This document shows positions 1 through 13,400 of a DNA stretch of 64,000 nt, piece by piece. Positions within the stretch are counted from its first letter, which is position 1; the number at the start of each line of letters is the position of its first letter. The notes beneath the pieces are model-generated. The model was given only the letters and a program-made list of their open reading frames with translations, did no database searches and was not told the origin of the DNA. The DNA comes from Lysobacter sp. yr284 (GTDB taxonomy: Bacteria; Pseudomonadota; Gammaproteobacteria; Xanthomonadales; Xanthomonadaceae). The stretch is from NCBI RefSeq assembly GCF_900107375.1, contig NZ_FNPT01000006.1, positions 186,001 to 250,000 of the forward strand, in the 5' to 3' direction. Position numbers and translations under genes: made by a program.

Positions 1-418
1 GATCGGCGCCGAACACGAACAGCTTGAGGCCGACGAAGTTCATCGCCGCGGAGACTCCGGTGGCGGCGACGAACGCCAGCGCCAGCGCGATCTCGCCGCG
101 GCCGAGCACGGCCAGCGCCAGCGCGTTGACCGCCACGTTGGCCGCCAGCGCGACCGCGTAGACGGCGAGGAAGCCGAGCAGCTCGCGCGGATGCCAGCGT
201 GCGCCGACCCGGAAGGTGAAGGCGCGGTTGGCGAAATAGCCGAAGGCGGCGCCGGCGACGTAGCCGGCGGTCTTGGCCGGATGCACCTCCAGCGCCAGCC
301 ACAGCAGGCCGCGATAGACCGCGAAGTCGATCGCCACCGCGGTGAAGCCGACGAGCAGGAAACGCGCCAGTTCGCCGCGCAGGCGCGAGGTCGCGGCGGG
401 CGCGGGCAGGGCGTTCAC
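1..418 (-). CDS. GtrA-like membrane protein, 3' end beyond left edge
   Basis: The reverse strand reads as a GtrA-like integral membrane protein: a short N-terminal segment, then hydrophobic helices including LARFLLVGFTAVAIDFAVYR, a GYFANRAFTF segment typical of the family, and MNFVGLKLFVFGA just before the edge. GtrA proteins have about four membrane helices and are thought to help move polyprenyl-linked sugars across the inner membrane. The start is a GTG at 418 that overlaps the TGA stop of the upstream nucleotidyltransferase (415-417), so the two are probably translationally coupled. About 139 codons are visible and the stop codon is not in the window. Family assignment is by fold and motif; the sugar is unknown. 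Confidence 0.8.
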   Translation of the reverse strand, partial: MNALPAPAATSRLRGELARFLLVGFTAVAIDFAVYRGLLWLALEVHPAKTAGYVAGAAFGYFANRAFTFRVGARWHPRELLGFLAVYAVALAANVAVNALALAVLGRGEIALALAFVAATGVSAAMNFVGLKLFVFGAD

Positions 419-2073
419 CACGTCGCCCGCTCCGGCTGGCGCATGCGGTAGCGCTGTTCCAGCGCCGCGCGCGCCGGCTCGGCCACGCGCGGATCGCGTT
501 CGAGCCGGTACGGGTGCGCCGGCCACTTGTGGAAGCACGATTGCCAGTACTCGTAGGTGCGCAGGTCGTCCGGCGTGCCCCAGCACAGGTAGTGCGAAAC
601 CTCGAACACCTTGCAGCGCAGGCCCTGCGCCAGCGCATCGTTGATGCAGGTATCGACGTAGAACTCGCCGTTGACCCGGCCGTCGCGCGCGATCATCGCC
701 TGCGCGGCGGCGACGAAGTCGGCGGCGCGGCGGAAGGTGAAGGTGCCGAGCACGATCGGGTCGTTGGCCGGATCGGCCAGCGGCTGCTTGACCGAGACCG
801 CGCGCACCGCGCCGTCGGCCTCGTCGACCCAGCCGTAGTGCTGCGGGCGCCGCGCCGCGCCGGGATAGCCGCGCGCCGTCCACACCAGCACGTCGGCCGA
901 CTCGTCGGCCAGCGCCTGCGCCAGCGCGTCGGCGTCGAACACCGCGCCGTTGTCGCAGGCGCCGATGGTCAATGGCTGTTCCAGGTCGATCCCGTCCAGG
1001 CCGAGCAGGCAGGTGCGGGCCTGGCCGTCGGTGACTTGCTCCAGGTCGATCTGCGCGCTGCCGGGAAAGCGCGCGCGCAGGGCCTCGCCGATGCGCTCGC
1101 GCCCGGGAATGTCGCGGCGCTGCACGAACACGCGCTGCGCCGGCTGCGGCAGGTCGCGCGCGGCCTGCACCACCATCGCCTCGCCGGAGACCTCGATCAG
1201 CGGCTTGGGATCGGCGTAGCCTTCGGCGGCGAAGCGCGAGCCCAGCCCGGCCATCGGCACCATCACCGCGCCGCGCTGGCGCGGCGGCGGCTGCGCGCGC
1301 GCAGGATCGGCGATGCGGCGGAACGCGTCGGACCAGTAACGGTATTCTTCCAGGTCCTGCGGCGTGCCCCACTGCATGAAGTGATTGAGCTCGTACACCG
1401 CGATGCGGCGGCCGTCCTCCAGCAAGGGCTTGTAGGCCAGGCTGACGTAGCGCTCGCCGCCCAGTTCCAGGTCCGGCCGCGCCATGGTCCGCTCGAACGC
1501 GTCGCGCATCAGCGCGGCGGAGGCGAAGTAATAGCTGCCGCTGGAGGCGTATTCGCTGCGCGGCTGGTCGGTGTAGGGCTTCTTTTCCTGGATGTCGAGC
1601 ACGCGGCCGCGCTCGCTGCGCACGTAGGCGTAGTTGGTCGAGCCCATCATGTGCGGGTGGAAGCCGGTGTAGCAGGGGATCGCGCCGTCGCAGCCGCTTT
1701 CGCTCATCGCGCGCTTGAAGTCGGCGTAGTCCCAGCTGCAGGTGAAGTCGCAGTAGTTCACCAGCGTCGGCGCGTGCGGGTCCAGGTAGTCGATCGCCTG
1801 CAGCACCGCGTTGACCGGGCCGAGCTTGTGCGGCGCGATCGCGACCACGCGCCCGCTCGGGCAGTACTGCGCGAGCAGGTCGGCCATGCGGTAGGACGGT
1901 TCTTCCAGGTGGTCGCGGTTGCACACGAACACGAACTCGGTTTCGCCCGGGAACATGTCGACCACGTGGGCGACGATGGGCTTGCCCTCGACTTCGATCA
2001 GCGGCTTGGGCACGCGGTAGCCGGCGCGCCGGAAGCGCTCTCCGAAACCCGACATGGGAACTACGATCTGCAT
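415..2073 (-). CDS. tandem two-domain sugar nucleotidyltransferase
   Basis: A 552-residue protein built from two homologous nucleotidyltransferase domains. The first begins with a PMSGFGERF loop followed by VPKPLIEVEGKPI; the second, near residue 270, repeats this as PMAGLGSRF and DPKPLIEVSGEAM. Each half ends with a matching block (MQWGTPQDLEEYRYW, then LCWGTPDDLRTYEYW). Enzymes with this fold transfer NMP from NTP to a sugar 1-phosphate. The first half keeps a recognisable NYCDF metal-site Asp; the second has GACDNGAV at the equivalent place, so both may be active. It lies between an aldolase gene (48 bases upstream) and gtrA-like gene (overlapping), which suggests a cytoplasmic step in cell-surface or glycolipid sugar synthesis. 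Substrates cannot be told from the sequence. Confidence 0.85.
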   Translation of the reverse strand: MQIVVPMSGFGERFRRAGYRVPKPLIEVEGKPIVAHVVDMFPGETEFVFVCNRDHLEEPSYRMADLLAQYCPSGRVVAIAPHKLGPVNAVLQAIDYLDPHAPTLVNYCDFTCSWDYADFKRAMSESGCDGAIPCYTGFHPHMMGSTNYAYVRSERGRVLDIQEKKPYTDQPRSEYASSGSYYFASAALMRDAFERTMARPDLELGGERYVSLAYKPLLEDGRRIAVYELNHFMQWGTPQDLEEYRYWSDAFRRIADPARAQPPPRQRGAVMVPMAGLGSRFAAEGYADPKPLIEVSGEAMVVQAARDLPQPAQRVFVQRRDIPGRERIGEALRARFPGSAQIDLEQVTDGQARTCLLGLDGIDLEQPLTIGACDNGAVFDADALAQALADESADVLVWTARGYPGAARRPQHYGWVDEADGAVRAVSVKQPLADPANDPIVLGTFTFRRAADFVAAAQAMIARDGRVNGEFYVDTCINDALAQGLRCKVFEVSHYLCWGTPDDLRTYEYWQSCFHKWPAHPYRLERDPRVAEPARAALEQRYRMRQPERATW

Positions 2074-2121
2074 GGATTCCTTCCGTGGATCAGTTCGCGA
2101 TGTGTTGGACGCAGCGTTGGA

Positions 2122-3153
2122 TCAGTTCGTTGTCCGCATCAGCGAACGGCGGTACTTCTCGGCTTCCCAGTCGATCAACTCGGCGACGTCGCCCTCGCCG
2201 AGTTCGGCCAGCGCGGCCTCGCCGTCGAGCCGCAGCGCCACCAGCGCAAGGCAATGCAGCATCGCCTGCGCGCCGGCGGACAAGTCCGGCGCGGTCAGCA
2301 CGCCGGCGCCCGGCACCAGCGCGAAACACGGCGCCGCGCCGCATTCGGCGGCGGTGCGCGCGAGCGCCGCCGACAAACGTTCGCCTTCGTTCACCACCGC
2401 CGCGCGCGGCCCCAGGAACACCGCGTGATCCGGGTACAACACGCCGCCGGCGGCGACGCGCAGCGCCTGCGCATCGGTCGCCAGCGCATGCACCAACTCC
2501 AGCGGCGCCGGCGCCCAGTGCAGATCATTGGCCTGCGCCAGTCGCTGCGGCTGCGACGACGGCGCGTCGCGTTGGGGAAGACGCAAACGGCGCTCGACCT
2601 CGGCCAACAAGGCTTCGGCGCCGGCGCGGTCGGCGGCGCCGACCACCAGGCCGTGATTGCCGAGCACCAACACGTCGGGCGCTTGCGTATCCAGTATTCC
2701 GGCCACCGCCTGGGTCAGCCGATGGCCCGGCCGGCGATACGGCACCCACGCCCAATTCAGGCCGTTCAGCCGCTGCGCGAGTTGCGTTTGCGCATCGCGG
2801 CGTACCGCCCAGGCGATGGTGGCGACGCTGTGCACGTGCACCACCAGCGCGTGCGGCAGCAACGCATGCAGCGACGTTTCGATCGACGGACGCAGCGCCA
2901 GCCCTTGGCTCAACAGGTTCACGCGCGCTTCGCCGTCGTCGTGGCGCAACGCCTCGCGTACCTGCGCCAACGGCAGCGATACGAAAATGTCGCGCTCGTG
3001 CGCATGCGCAAGCCAGGTGCCGGACGCCTTCACCCACAGCGCGTCGTCGCGCTTGAGCGAAGTGTTGCCGCCACCGCCCTGCACCAGCGACGGGTCTGCG
3101 CCGATACGCGCAGACAGTGCGATTAGATCGTTTAAAAAGTCAGCATTGACCAC
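2122..3153 (-). CDS. class II aldolase/adducin family protein
   Basis: A protein of about 343 residues with the class II aldolase/adducin pattern: QGGGGNTSLK near the N-terminus (phosphate-binding loop), WVKASGTWL, then VVHVHSVATIAW carrying two zinc-type histidines, and later LVLGNHGLVV. Such enzymes act on short sugar phosphates or related hydroxy-acids using a bound divalent metal. I place the start at a GTG (3153) behind a GGGGTGGG purine-rich stretch because the homologous region begins at once with NADFLNDLIALSARIG; an ATG at 3240 would add 29 residues unlike the family. It is the first gene of a minus-strand operon with the tandem nucleotidyltransferase and the GtrA-like protein, so it may work on a polymer or lipid sugar. 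The substrate is unknown. Confidence 0.75.
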   Translation of the reverse strand: MVNADFLNDLIALSARIGADPSLVQGGGGNTSLKRDDALWVKASGTWLAHAHERDIFVSLPLAQVREALRHDDGEARVNLLSQGLALRPSIETSLHALLPHALVVHVHSVATIAWAVRRDAQTQLAQRLNGLNWAWVPYRRPGHRLTQAVAGILDTQAPDVLVLGNHGLVVGAADRAGAEALLAEVERRLRLPQRDAPSSQPQRLAQANDLHWAPAPLELVHALATDAQALRVAAGGVLYPDHAVFLGPRAAVVNEGERLSAALARTAAECGAAPCFALVPGAGVLTAPDLSAGAQAMLHCLALVALRLDGEAALAELGEGDVAELIDWEAEKYRRSLMRTTN

Positions 3154-3573
3154 ATCACCCACCCCTGGGCAATGGTTGCCGACCGCACCTGCGGTGCCCC
3201 GTTCAACTGCCGATCCATGCATCGGGCCCCCCCGGGCCAAAAACTCCTGAAGCGCGCAAAAACCCCTATTCCTATCGGGAAATGGAAACGAAACCCTTCA
3301 CCGTCCGTTCCCCGATCGCGTACCGCTCGTCGGCGTTGATTCGGCTCCCCAGCCGGGCACTGGCGTGCCGGCAACCGAATGTGGTCCGCTTTGCGCCCGA
3401 ACCCCGTTATGTGCATAGGATATATACGGGGGGCGCGACTGACTGCACACCAAGGATGACAGCGACCACGGGTTGCGTGCAACAACATCTCAGGTTCTGC
3501 GAAGAGTTCGTGCCATTAAATCGCCGACAGGGTAGGTCGGCTGACGATGTTTCGTCACATGGAAGGTAAAGGG
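3154..3573. other. intergenic region between aldolase and NRPS operons
   Basis: About 420 bases separate the divergent aldolase operon and the first synthetase gene. No convincing gene is seen. The stretch near 3410-3430 is locally AT-rich (GGATATATACGG), a plausible -10 region for the plus-strand operon, and 3472-3483 is an inverted repeat (GTTGC-GT-GCAAC) about 90 bases before the start codon, a possible regulator site. Promoter placement is inference from base composition. Confidence 0.4.
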
Positions 3574-6926
<3,353 letters not shown>

Positions 6927-6930
<4 letters not shown>

Positions 6931-9900
6931 GCGAGTTGGACGCGCGTTTGGCCGGTTTGTCGCCGGAACGCCGGGCCCTGGTGCTGCGCCAACTGGCGCA
7001 GCGCAAGGCCGCCGCGGCGCGGCCCGGCGTGGTGCGGCGCGAGCGCCCCTCGCGCCTGCCGCTGTCGTTCGCGCAGCAGCGCCTGTGGATCCTCGATCAG
7101 TTCGACCCGGGTTCGGCGGTGTACAACGTGCCGCTGTCGCAGTGGATCGACGGTCCGCTGCGGCGCGAGCCGCTGCAGCGCGCGCTCGACGAAGTCGCGC
7201 GCCGCCACGAGAGCCTGCGCACGGTGACGCGCAGCGACGCCGAAGGTCCGTACCAGCAGATCCTGGCGCCGGCGCAGGTGCCGCTGGGCTACGCCGACCT
7301 CAGCGACCTGCCGGCCGCCGAGCGCGACGCGCAGGCGATCGAGCTGGCGCGCAAGGAAGCGGCGATCGGCTTCGACCTGACCCACGGCCCGATCCTGCGC
7401 GCGCTGCTGGTGCGCACCGGGCCGGAGCGCCACCTGTTGGTGATCAACGCCCACCACATCGCCATCGACGGCTGGTCGCTGGGCGTGATCCTGGAAGAGC
7501 TGCACGCGCTGTACCAGGCCTTCGAAGCGGGCCAGCCCTCGCCGTTGGCGGAGCCGCAACTGCAGTACGTCGACTACGCGCTGTGGCAGCGCGACGAGTT
7601 CGAGCACGGCACCCTGGCCAAGCAACTGGAGTACTGGAAAGAGCGCCTGTCCGGGCGTCTGCCGGTGCTGGAGCTGCCCGGCGACCGGCCGCGTCCGCCG
7701 CGCCAGAGCCCGCACGGCGCGGTGCTGCGCGCGGTGCTGCCCGAGGACGCGTACGAGCGCGTGCGGCAGATGGCGCGGCGCGAAGACGCCACCGCCTTCA
7801 TGGTGCTGGTGGCGGCGTTCCAGACCCTGCTGATGCGCTACTCCGGGCAGACCGACCAGGTCCTCGGCGTCGGCGTGGCCAACCGCGGCCGGCCCGAGCT
7901 GGAGTCGATGGTCGGTTTCTTCGTCAACATGCTGGCGCTGCGCAACGACCTGTCCGGCGATCCGAGCTTCCGCGAACTGCTGGCGCAGGTGAAGGAATCC
8001 ACCCTGGGCGCGTACTCGAACCAGGACCTGCCGATCGAGCGCCTGATCGAGGAGCTGGACCTGGACCGCGCGCAGAGCCACACGCCGCTGTTCCAGTCGA
8101 TGCTGTTCTTCCAGAACTTCCCCGGCGAGTCGCGCACCGAATCGGGCCTGCGCCTGAACACGGTGGCGTTCGACACCGTCAACCAGGGCACCGCGCGCAC
8201 CGATCTGTCGCTGTTCGCGGTGGAAGACCGCGGCCAGCTGGTGATGATGTTCGAGTACTCGACCGCGCTGTTCGACGAGGCCACCATCGCCGCGTTCGCC
8301 GGCCAGCTGCAGCGCCTGCTCGCGGCGGCGGCCGAAGACCCCGCGCGCACGCTCGGCGAACTGGACATCCTTTCGCCGCTGGAACGCCGGCAGCTGCTGC
8401 GCGACTGGAACGACACCGCGGCCGAGACGCCGGCGCTGCCGCTGCACGGGCTGTTCGAAGCCCAGGCCGCGCGCACGCCCGCGGCGATCGCGGTCGAATC
8501 CGGCGAGCAGCGCCTGAGCTACGCCGAACTCGATGCCCAGGCCGAAGCGGTGGCGCGCGCGCTGGCCGCGCACGGCGTCGGCGCCGGCGATCTGGTCGGC
8601 CTGTACCTGGAGCGTTCGCCGGCGATGCTGGCGGCGCTGTTGGGCACGCTCAAGGCCGGCGCGGCCTACGTGCCGATGGACCCGAGCTATCCCGCGCAGC
8701 GCCTGGGCTACATGCTCGAGGACGCGTCGATGCGGCTGGTGCTCGGCGATCGCGACCTGATCGCCCAGCTGCCCGCCGGGCAGGCGTCGCTGAGCCTCAA
8801 GGACGCGCTGGCCGATGCCGGCGGCGCGCGCGCGCCGATCGCAGTGGGCCCGCGCGATCCGGCCTATGTGATCTTCACCTCCGGCTCGACCGGCCGGCCC
8901 AAGGGCGTGCGCGTGCCGCACGGCGCAGCGGTCAACTTCCTCGCCTCGATGGCGCGCGAGCCCGGCCTGGGCGAAACCGATGCGCTGTGCGCGGTGACCA
9001 CGCTGTCGTTCGACATCGCCCTGCTGGAACTGATGCTGCCGTTGAGCGTTGGCGCGCGCGTGGTGCTGGCCGACCGCGACACCGCCGGCGACGCGATGGC
9101 GCTGGCGCGCTTGATCGAGCGCTCGCGCAGCACCGTGGTGCAGGCCACGCCAGCGACCTGGCGCATGCTGCTCGACGCCGGCTGGCACGGCCGCGCCGAC
9201 CTGCGCCTGCTGTGCGGCGGCGAAGCGCTGCCGCGCGAACTCGCCGACCGCCTGCTGGAACGCTGCGCCGAGCTGTGGAACATGTACGGCCCGACCGAGA
9301 CCACGGTGTGGTCGACGCTGGAGCGCGTGCGCCGCGACGGCGCGATCTGCATCGGCAAGCCGATCGCCAACACCCGCGTCTACGTGGTCGACCGCGCGCT
9401 GCGGCCGTTGCCGGCCGGGGTTCCGGGCGAGTTGCTGATCGGCGGCGACGGCGTCGCCCTGGGCTATCTCGACCGGCCCGAACTGACCGCCGAGAAGTTC
9501 GTGCCCGATCCCTACGCGTCTTCGCCGGACGCGCGCCTGTACCGCACCGGCGACCTCGCGCGCTGGCGGCGCGACGGCCGGCTGGAGGTCATCGGTCGCA
9601 TCGACCATCAGGTCAAGCTGCGCGGTTTCCGCATCGAGTTGGGCGAGATCGAGGCGGTGCTGGCGCAGTTGCCCGGCGTCGGCCAGGCGGTGGTGCATTG
9701 CCGCGAAGACCGTCCCGGCGACAAGCGCCTGGTCGCCTATGTCGTCGCCGACGGCGATGCGCCGGGCGCCGGCGCGATGCGCGAGCACCTGCGCGCGAGC
9801 CTGCCCGACTACATGGTGCCCAGCGCGTTCGTGACGCTGGAGCGCTTCCCGCTCACGCCCAACGGCAAGGTCGACCGCAACGCGTTGCCGGCGCCGGACA

Positions 9901-10268
9901 GCGGCGCCGACAGCGAGCGCTACGTCGCCCCGCGCAACGACGACGAGGCGCGGCTGGCGGAGATCTGGGCGCAGACGCTGGGGATCGAGCGGGTCGGCGT
10001 CGACGACGATTTCTTCGACCTCGGCGGCCATTCGCTGCTGGCCACCCAGTTGCTCAGCCGCATCAACCAGGCCTTCGCCTGCGATGCGCGGCTGCGCACG
10101 GTGTTCGAGGCGCCGACCGTGGCCGGCTTCGGCCAGTGGCTGCAGGCGCAGTACGCGCAGATGCTGCAGGACGACGACGGGCTGGCCGGGATGCTCGACA
10201 ACCTGGAAGGCCTCAGCGACGAGGAAATCCAGGCGTTGCTGGCCGATCAGGTCGCGACGGGAACCTGA
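6927..10268 (+). CDS. NRPS module 2 (C-A-T), glycine-type code
   Basis: A one-module synthetase of 1113 residues whose ATG overlaps the stop of module 1 (ATGA), so the two are co-translated. It has an N-terminal docking-like helix (LSPERRALVLRQLAQRK), a condensation domain with HHIAIDG from 176, an adenylation domain with FTSGSTGRPKG from 650, and DLGGHS with Ser at about 1036. The C-terminal LEGLSDEEIQALLADQ tail matches docking-type tails. By hand alignment the adenylation code is D-I-L-Q-L-G-M-V-W-K, which agrees with known glycine codes (DILQLGLIWK type), so glycine is the predicted substrate. Long stretches of the adenylation domain are nearly the same as in module 1, consistent with duplication or recombination. 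There is no epimerase or methyltransferase domain. Confidence 0.93.
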
Positions 10269-10309
10269 TCGACACGCCGCGGCGGCGCGGGGGCGCCGGC
10301 CGCGGACGG

Positions 10310-10329
10310 GCGTTGCGTTCGCGCAACGC
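10310..10329 (+). terminator. stable hairpin with TTCG loop between NRPS genes
   Basis: GCGTTGCG and CGCAACGC form a perfect 8-base stem closed by a TTCG tetraloop, about 40 bases after the stop of module 2. No T-run follows, though CCGGTTTTTCCGG comes 12 bases later. It may attenuate transcription, stabilise the upstream mRNA 3' end, or act as a weak terminator. Confidence 0.5.
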
Positions 10330-10380
10330 TTGGGGAAACACCGGTTTTTCCGGGAATTGCGTTAGTGCAGTGGATGTATC

Positions 10381-10405
10381 GGGCCGCCGTCGGGAGCGGC
10401 GGCCC
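10381..10405 (+). other. second inverted repeat in NRPS2-NRPS3 spacer
   Basis: GGGCCGCC and GGCGGCCC form a perfect 8-base stem with a 9-base loop. With the TTCG hairpin at 10310 it fills a 207-base spacer in an otherwise tightly packed operon. An ATG at 10365 is in frame with the third synthetase, but the later ATG at 10476 is the better start. Confidence 0.45.
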
Positions 10406-10475
10406 GCGAGCGGTTCGCGGCGCTTGGCTGGGGCCAGCGCCTCCTGCAACGGTAGTCAAGGATGAAGCAGCACGC

Positions 10476-13400
10476 ATGAGTTCGTCTTCGCCTCCTTCAC
10501 AAGGCAACGGTGCGCACGACGCCACCGCCGAGCGCCTGGCGCGGTTGAGCCCGCAGCAGCGCGAGCTGTTGTTGCGGCAACTGGCCGCGCGCAAGAGCGC
10601 GGGTACGGCGGCGCAACCGATCCGGCCGCGCGCGCTCGATCCGGGCGCGCCGCTGCCGCTGTCGGCGGCGCAGCAGCGCATGTGGTTCTTCGAGCGCCTG
10701 CAGCCGGGCACCGGCGCGTACCACGTGTACGCGCACCTGCGCCTGCGCGGCGCGCTCGACGCCGGCGCCGTGCAGCGCGCGTTCGCCGCGGTGATCGCGC
10801 GGCACGAATCATTGCGCACCGGCTTCGCCGAAGTCGCCGGCGAGCCGCGCCAGAGCGTGGCCGCGCAGGTCGCGTTCGCGGTGCCGACGATCGACCTGAG
10901 CGACCTCGACCCGCAGCGCCGCGAAGCGGAACTGCAGCGCCGCGCCGACCAGGAAACCGTGCGTCCGTTCGACCTGGCCCGGCCGCCGCTGCTGCGCGCC
11001 ACCCTGGTACGGCTGGACCGCGACAACCACGCGCTGCTGGTGGTGCTGCACCACATCGTCTCCGACGCCTGGTCGCTGGGCGTGCTGTTCGACGAATTCA
11101 ACCGCTTCTACGCCGCCGAGACCGGCGCCACGGCCGAAGGCCGATTGGCGCCGCCGGCGCCGCCGGCGCTGCAGTTCGGCGACTGCGTGCTGTGGCAGCG
11201 CGAACCCGCGCACGAGCAGGCGCAGGCCCGCCAGTTGGCGTTCTGGCGCGATGCGCTGGCCGGCACCGGCGGCCTGCTCGACCTGCCCACCGACCGGCCG
11301 CGTTCGAGCGCGCCGCTGGGCCGCGGCGCGCGCTATGCGATGTACCTGCCGCCGGAACTGGTGCGCGCCGCCGGCGACTTCGCCAAGGGCGAGAACGCGA
11401 CCTTGTTCATGCTGCTGCTGGCTGCGTTCCAGGCGGTGCTGGCGCGCAACAGCGGCCAGGACGACGTGGTCGTCGGCTCGCCGGTGGCCAACCGCGGCGA
11501 ACCCGGCACCGCGCCGCTGATCGGCCTGTTCGTCAACACCCTGGCGCTGCGCGGCGACCTGTCCGGCGAACCGAGCCTGCGCGAACTGCTGCGCCGCACG
11601 CGCGGCCATGTGCTGGATGCGATGAGCCATGCCGACGCGCCGCTGGAGCGGGTGATCGACGAGCTCAAGATCGAGCGCGCGCCCGGACGCACGCCGCTGT
11701 TCCAGACCTTGTTCGTGCTGCAGAACGCGGTCGCCGAACCGCTGCGCCTGCACGGCCTGGACACCCGCGTGTTCGAGTCGCAGGAGATGGCGGCGCGCTT
11801 CGAGATCACCCTGACCCTGGGCGCGGCCAGCGACGGCGGCCTGGTCGGCAGCTTCGACTACGACCGCGACCTGTTCGACGCCGACACCATCGAGCGCCTG
11901 GAGCAGCAGCTGGAAACCCTGCTGCGCAACGCCCTGGCCGCGCCGGACCGGCCGCTGGCGCAGCTGTCGCTGCTGCCCGCGGCGCAGCGCGCGCAACTGC
12001 TCGCCCTGGGCGACGGCGGCGCGGCGTCGCCGTGCGCGCACAACGATCTGTATTCGCTGTTCGCCGCCCAGGCCGCGCGCACGCCCGACGCGCCGGCGCT
12101 GGTCGAGCCCGGCCGTTCGCTGAGCTACCGCGAGCTGCTGCATCGCGCCAACGGCCTGGGCCGGCGCCTGCGCGAACTCGGCGCGGGCCGCGAGAGCCGG
12201 GTGGCGGTGCTGACCGATCGCTCGATCGAGGCGCTGGTGGCGGTGCTCGGCGCGCTCGCCGCGGGCGCGGCGTACGTGCCGCTGGACCCGGCGCATCCCG
12301 ACGACCGCCTGCAGTTCCTGCTCGAAGACACCGCGGCCAAGGCGCTGCTGGCGCCGCCGCAATGGCGCGCGCGTGCGCAGCAGCTCGGCACGCAGGTGCC
12401 GCTGCTCGCCAGCGACGAGGCCGACGCGTCGCCGCAGCGGCCCTGCGACGACATCGCCGCCGACGACGCGGCCTATGTCATCTACACCTCCGGTTCGACC
12501 GGCCAGCCCAAGGGCGTGACCGTCGAGCATCGCGGCGCGGTCAACCTGACCCTGGGCTTCATGGCCGGCCACGATTTCGCCGGGCAGCGCCTGCTGATGA
12601 TTCCGCCGCTGGTGTTCGACGCTTCGGTCGGCGACGTGTTTCCGGCGCTGGCCAGCGGCTCGGCCCTGGTGCTGCATCCCAATCCGACCGAGCTCGGCCC
12701 GTTCGAGCTGGAAGCGTTCTGCGCGCAGCACGCAGTCAGTGCGATCGACGCGCCGGCCGCGCTGTGGCGGCGCTGGAGCGAGGGCTGGGCGGCGCGCACG
12801 CGCGATGCCGCGCTGCTGCCGCAGCTGCGGCTGATGATGATCGGCGGCGAGAGCGTCGGGGTCGAGCAGGTGCGCCGTTTCGCCGCGATCACCGACGGCC
12901 GGGTCGCGCTGAGCAACCATTACGGCCCGACCGAGACCTCGGTGTGCGCGGCGATGCTGAGCACCCGCGACGGCGGCGAGTTCGCTGCGCGCGAGCTGCC
13001 GATCGGCCGGCCGCTGCCGGGCGTGCGCCTGTACGTGGTCGACGCGCACGGCGAACTGGCGCCGCGCGGCGCCGCCGGCGAGCTGTGCATCGGCGGCGCC
13101 GGCGTGGCGCGCGGCTACCTCAACCGGCCCGAGCTGAGCGCCGAGGCGTTCCCGGCCGACCCGTTCGCGCCGGGCGGGCGGCTGTACCGCACCGGCGACC
13201 TGGCGCGCTGGAACGCCGACGGCACCTTGCAGTTCCTCGGCCGCCGCGACCATCAAGTCAAGCTGCGCGGTTTCCGCATCGAGCTGGGCGAGATCGAGAG
13301 CGCGCTGGAAGCGCATCCGCAGATCGAGGCCGCGGCGGTGCTGCTGCGCGAGGATCGGCCCGGCGACAAGCGCCTGGTCGCCTATCTGGTCGCCGACGAA

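Noticed and set aside
514-3126. 870-codon plus-strand frame over the aldolase and nucleotidyltransferase genes
   Set aside because: Arg/His/Val-rich shadow with no motif; both minus-strand genes have clear family signatures.
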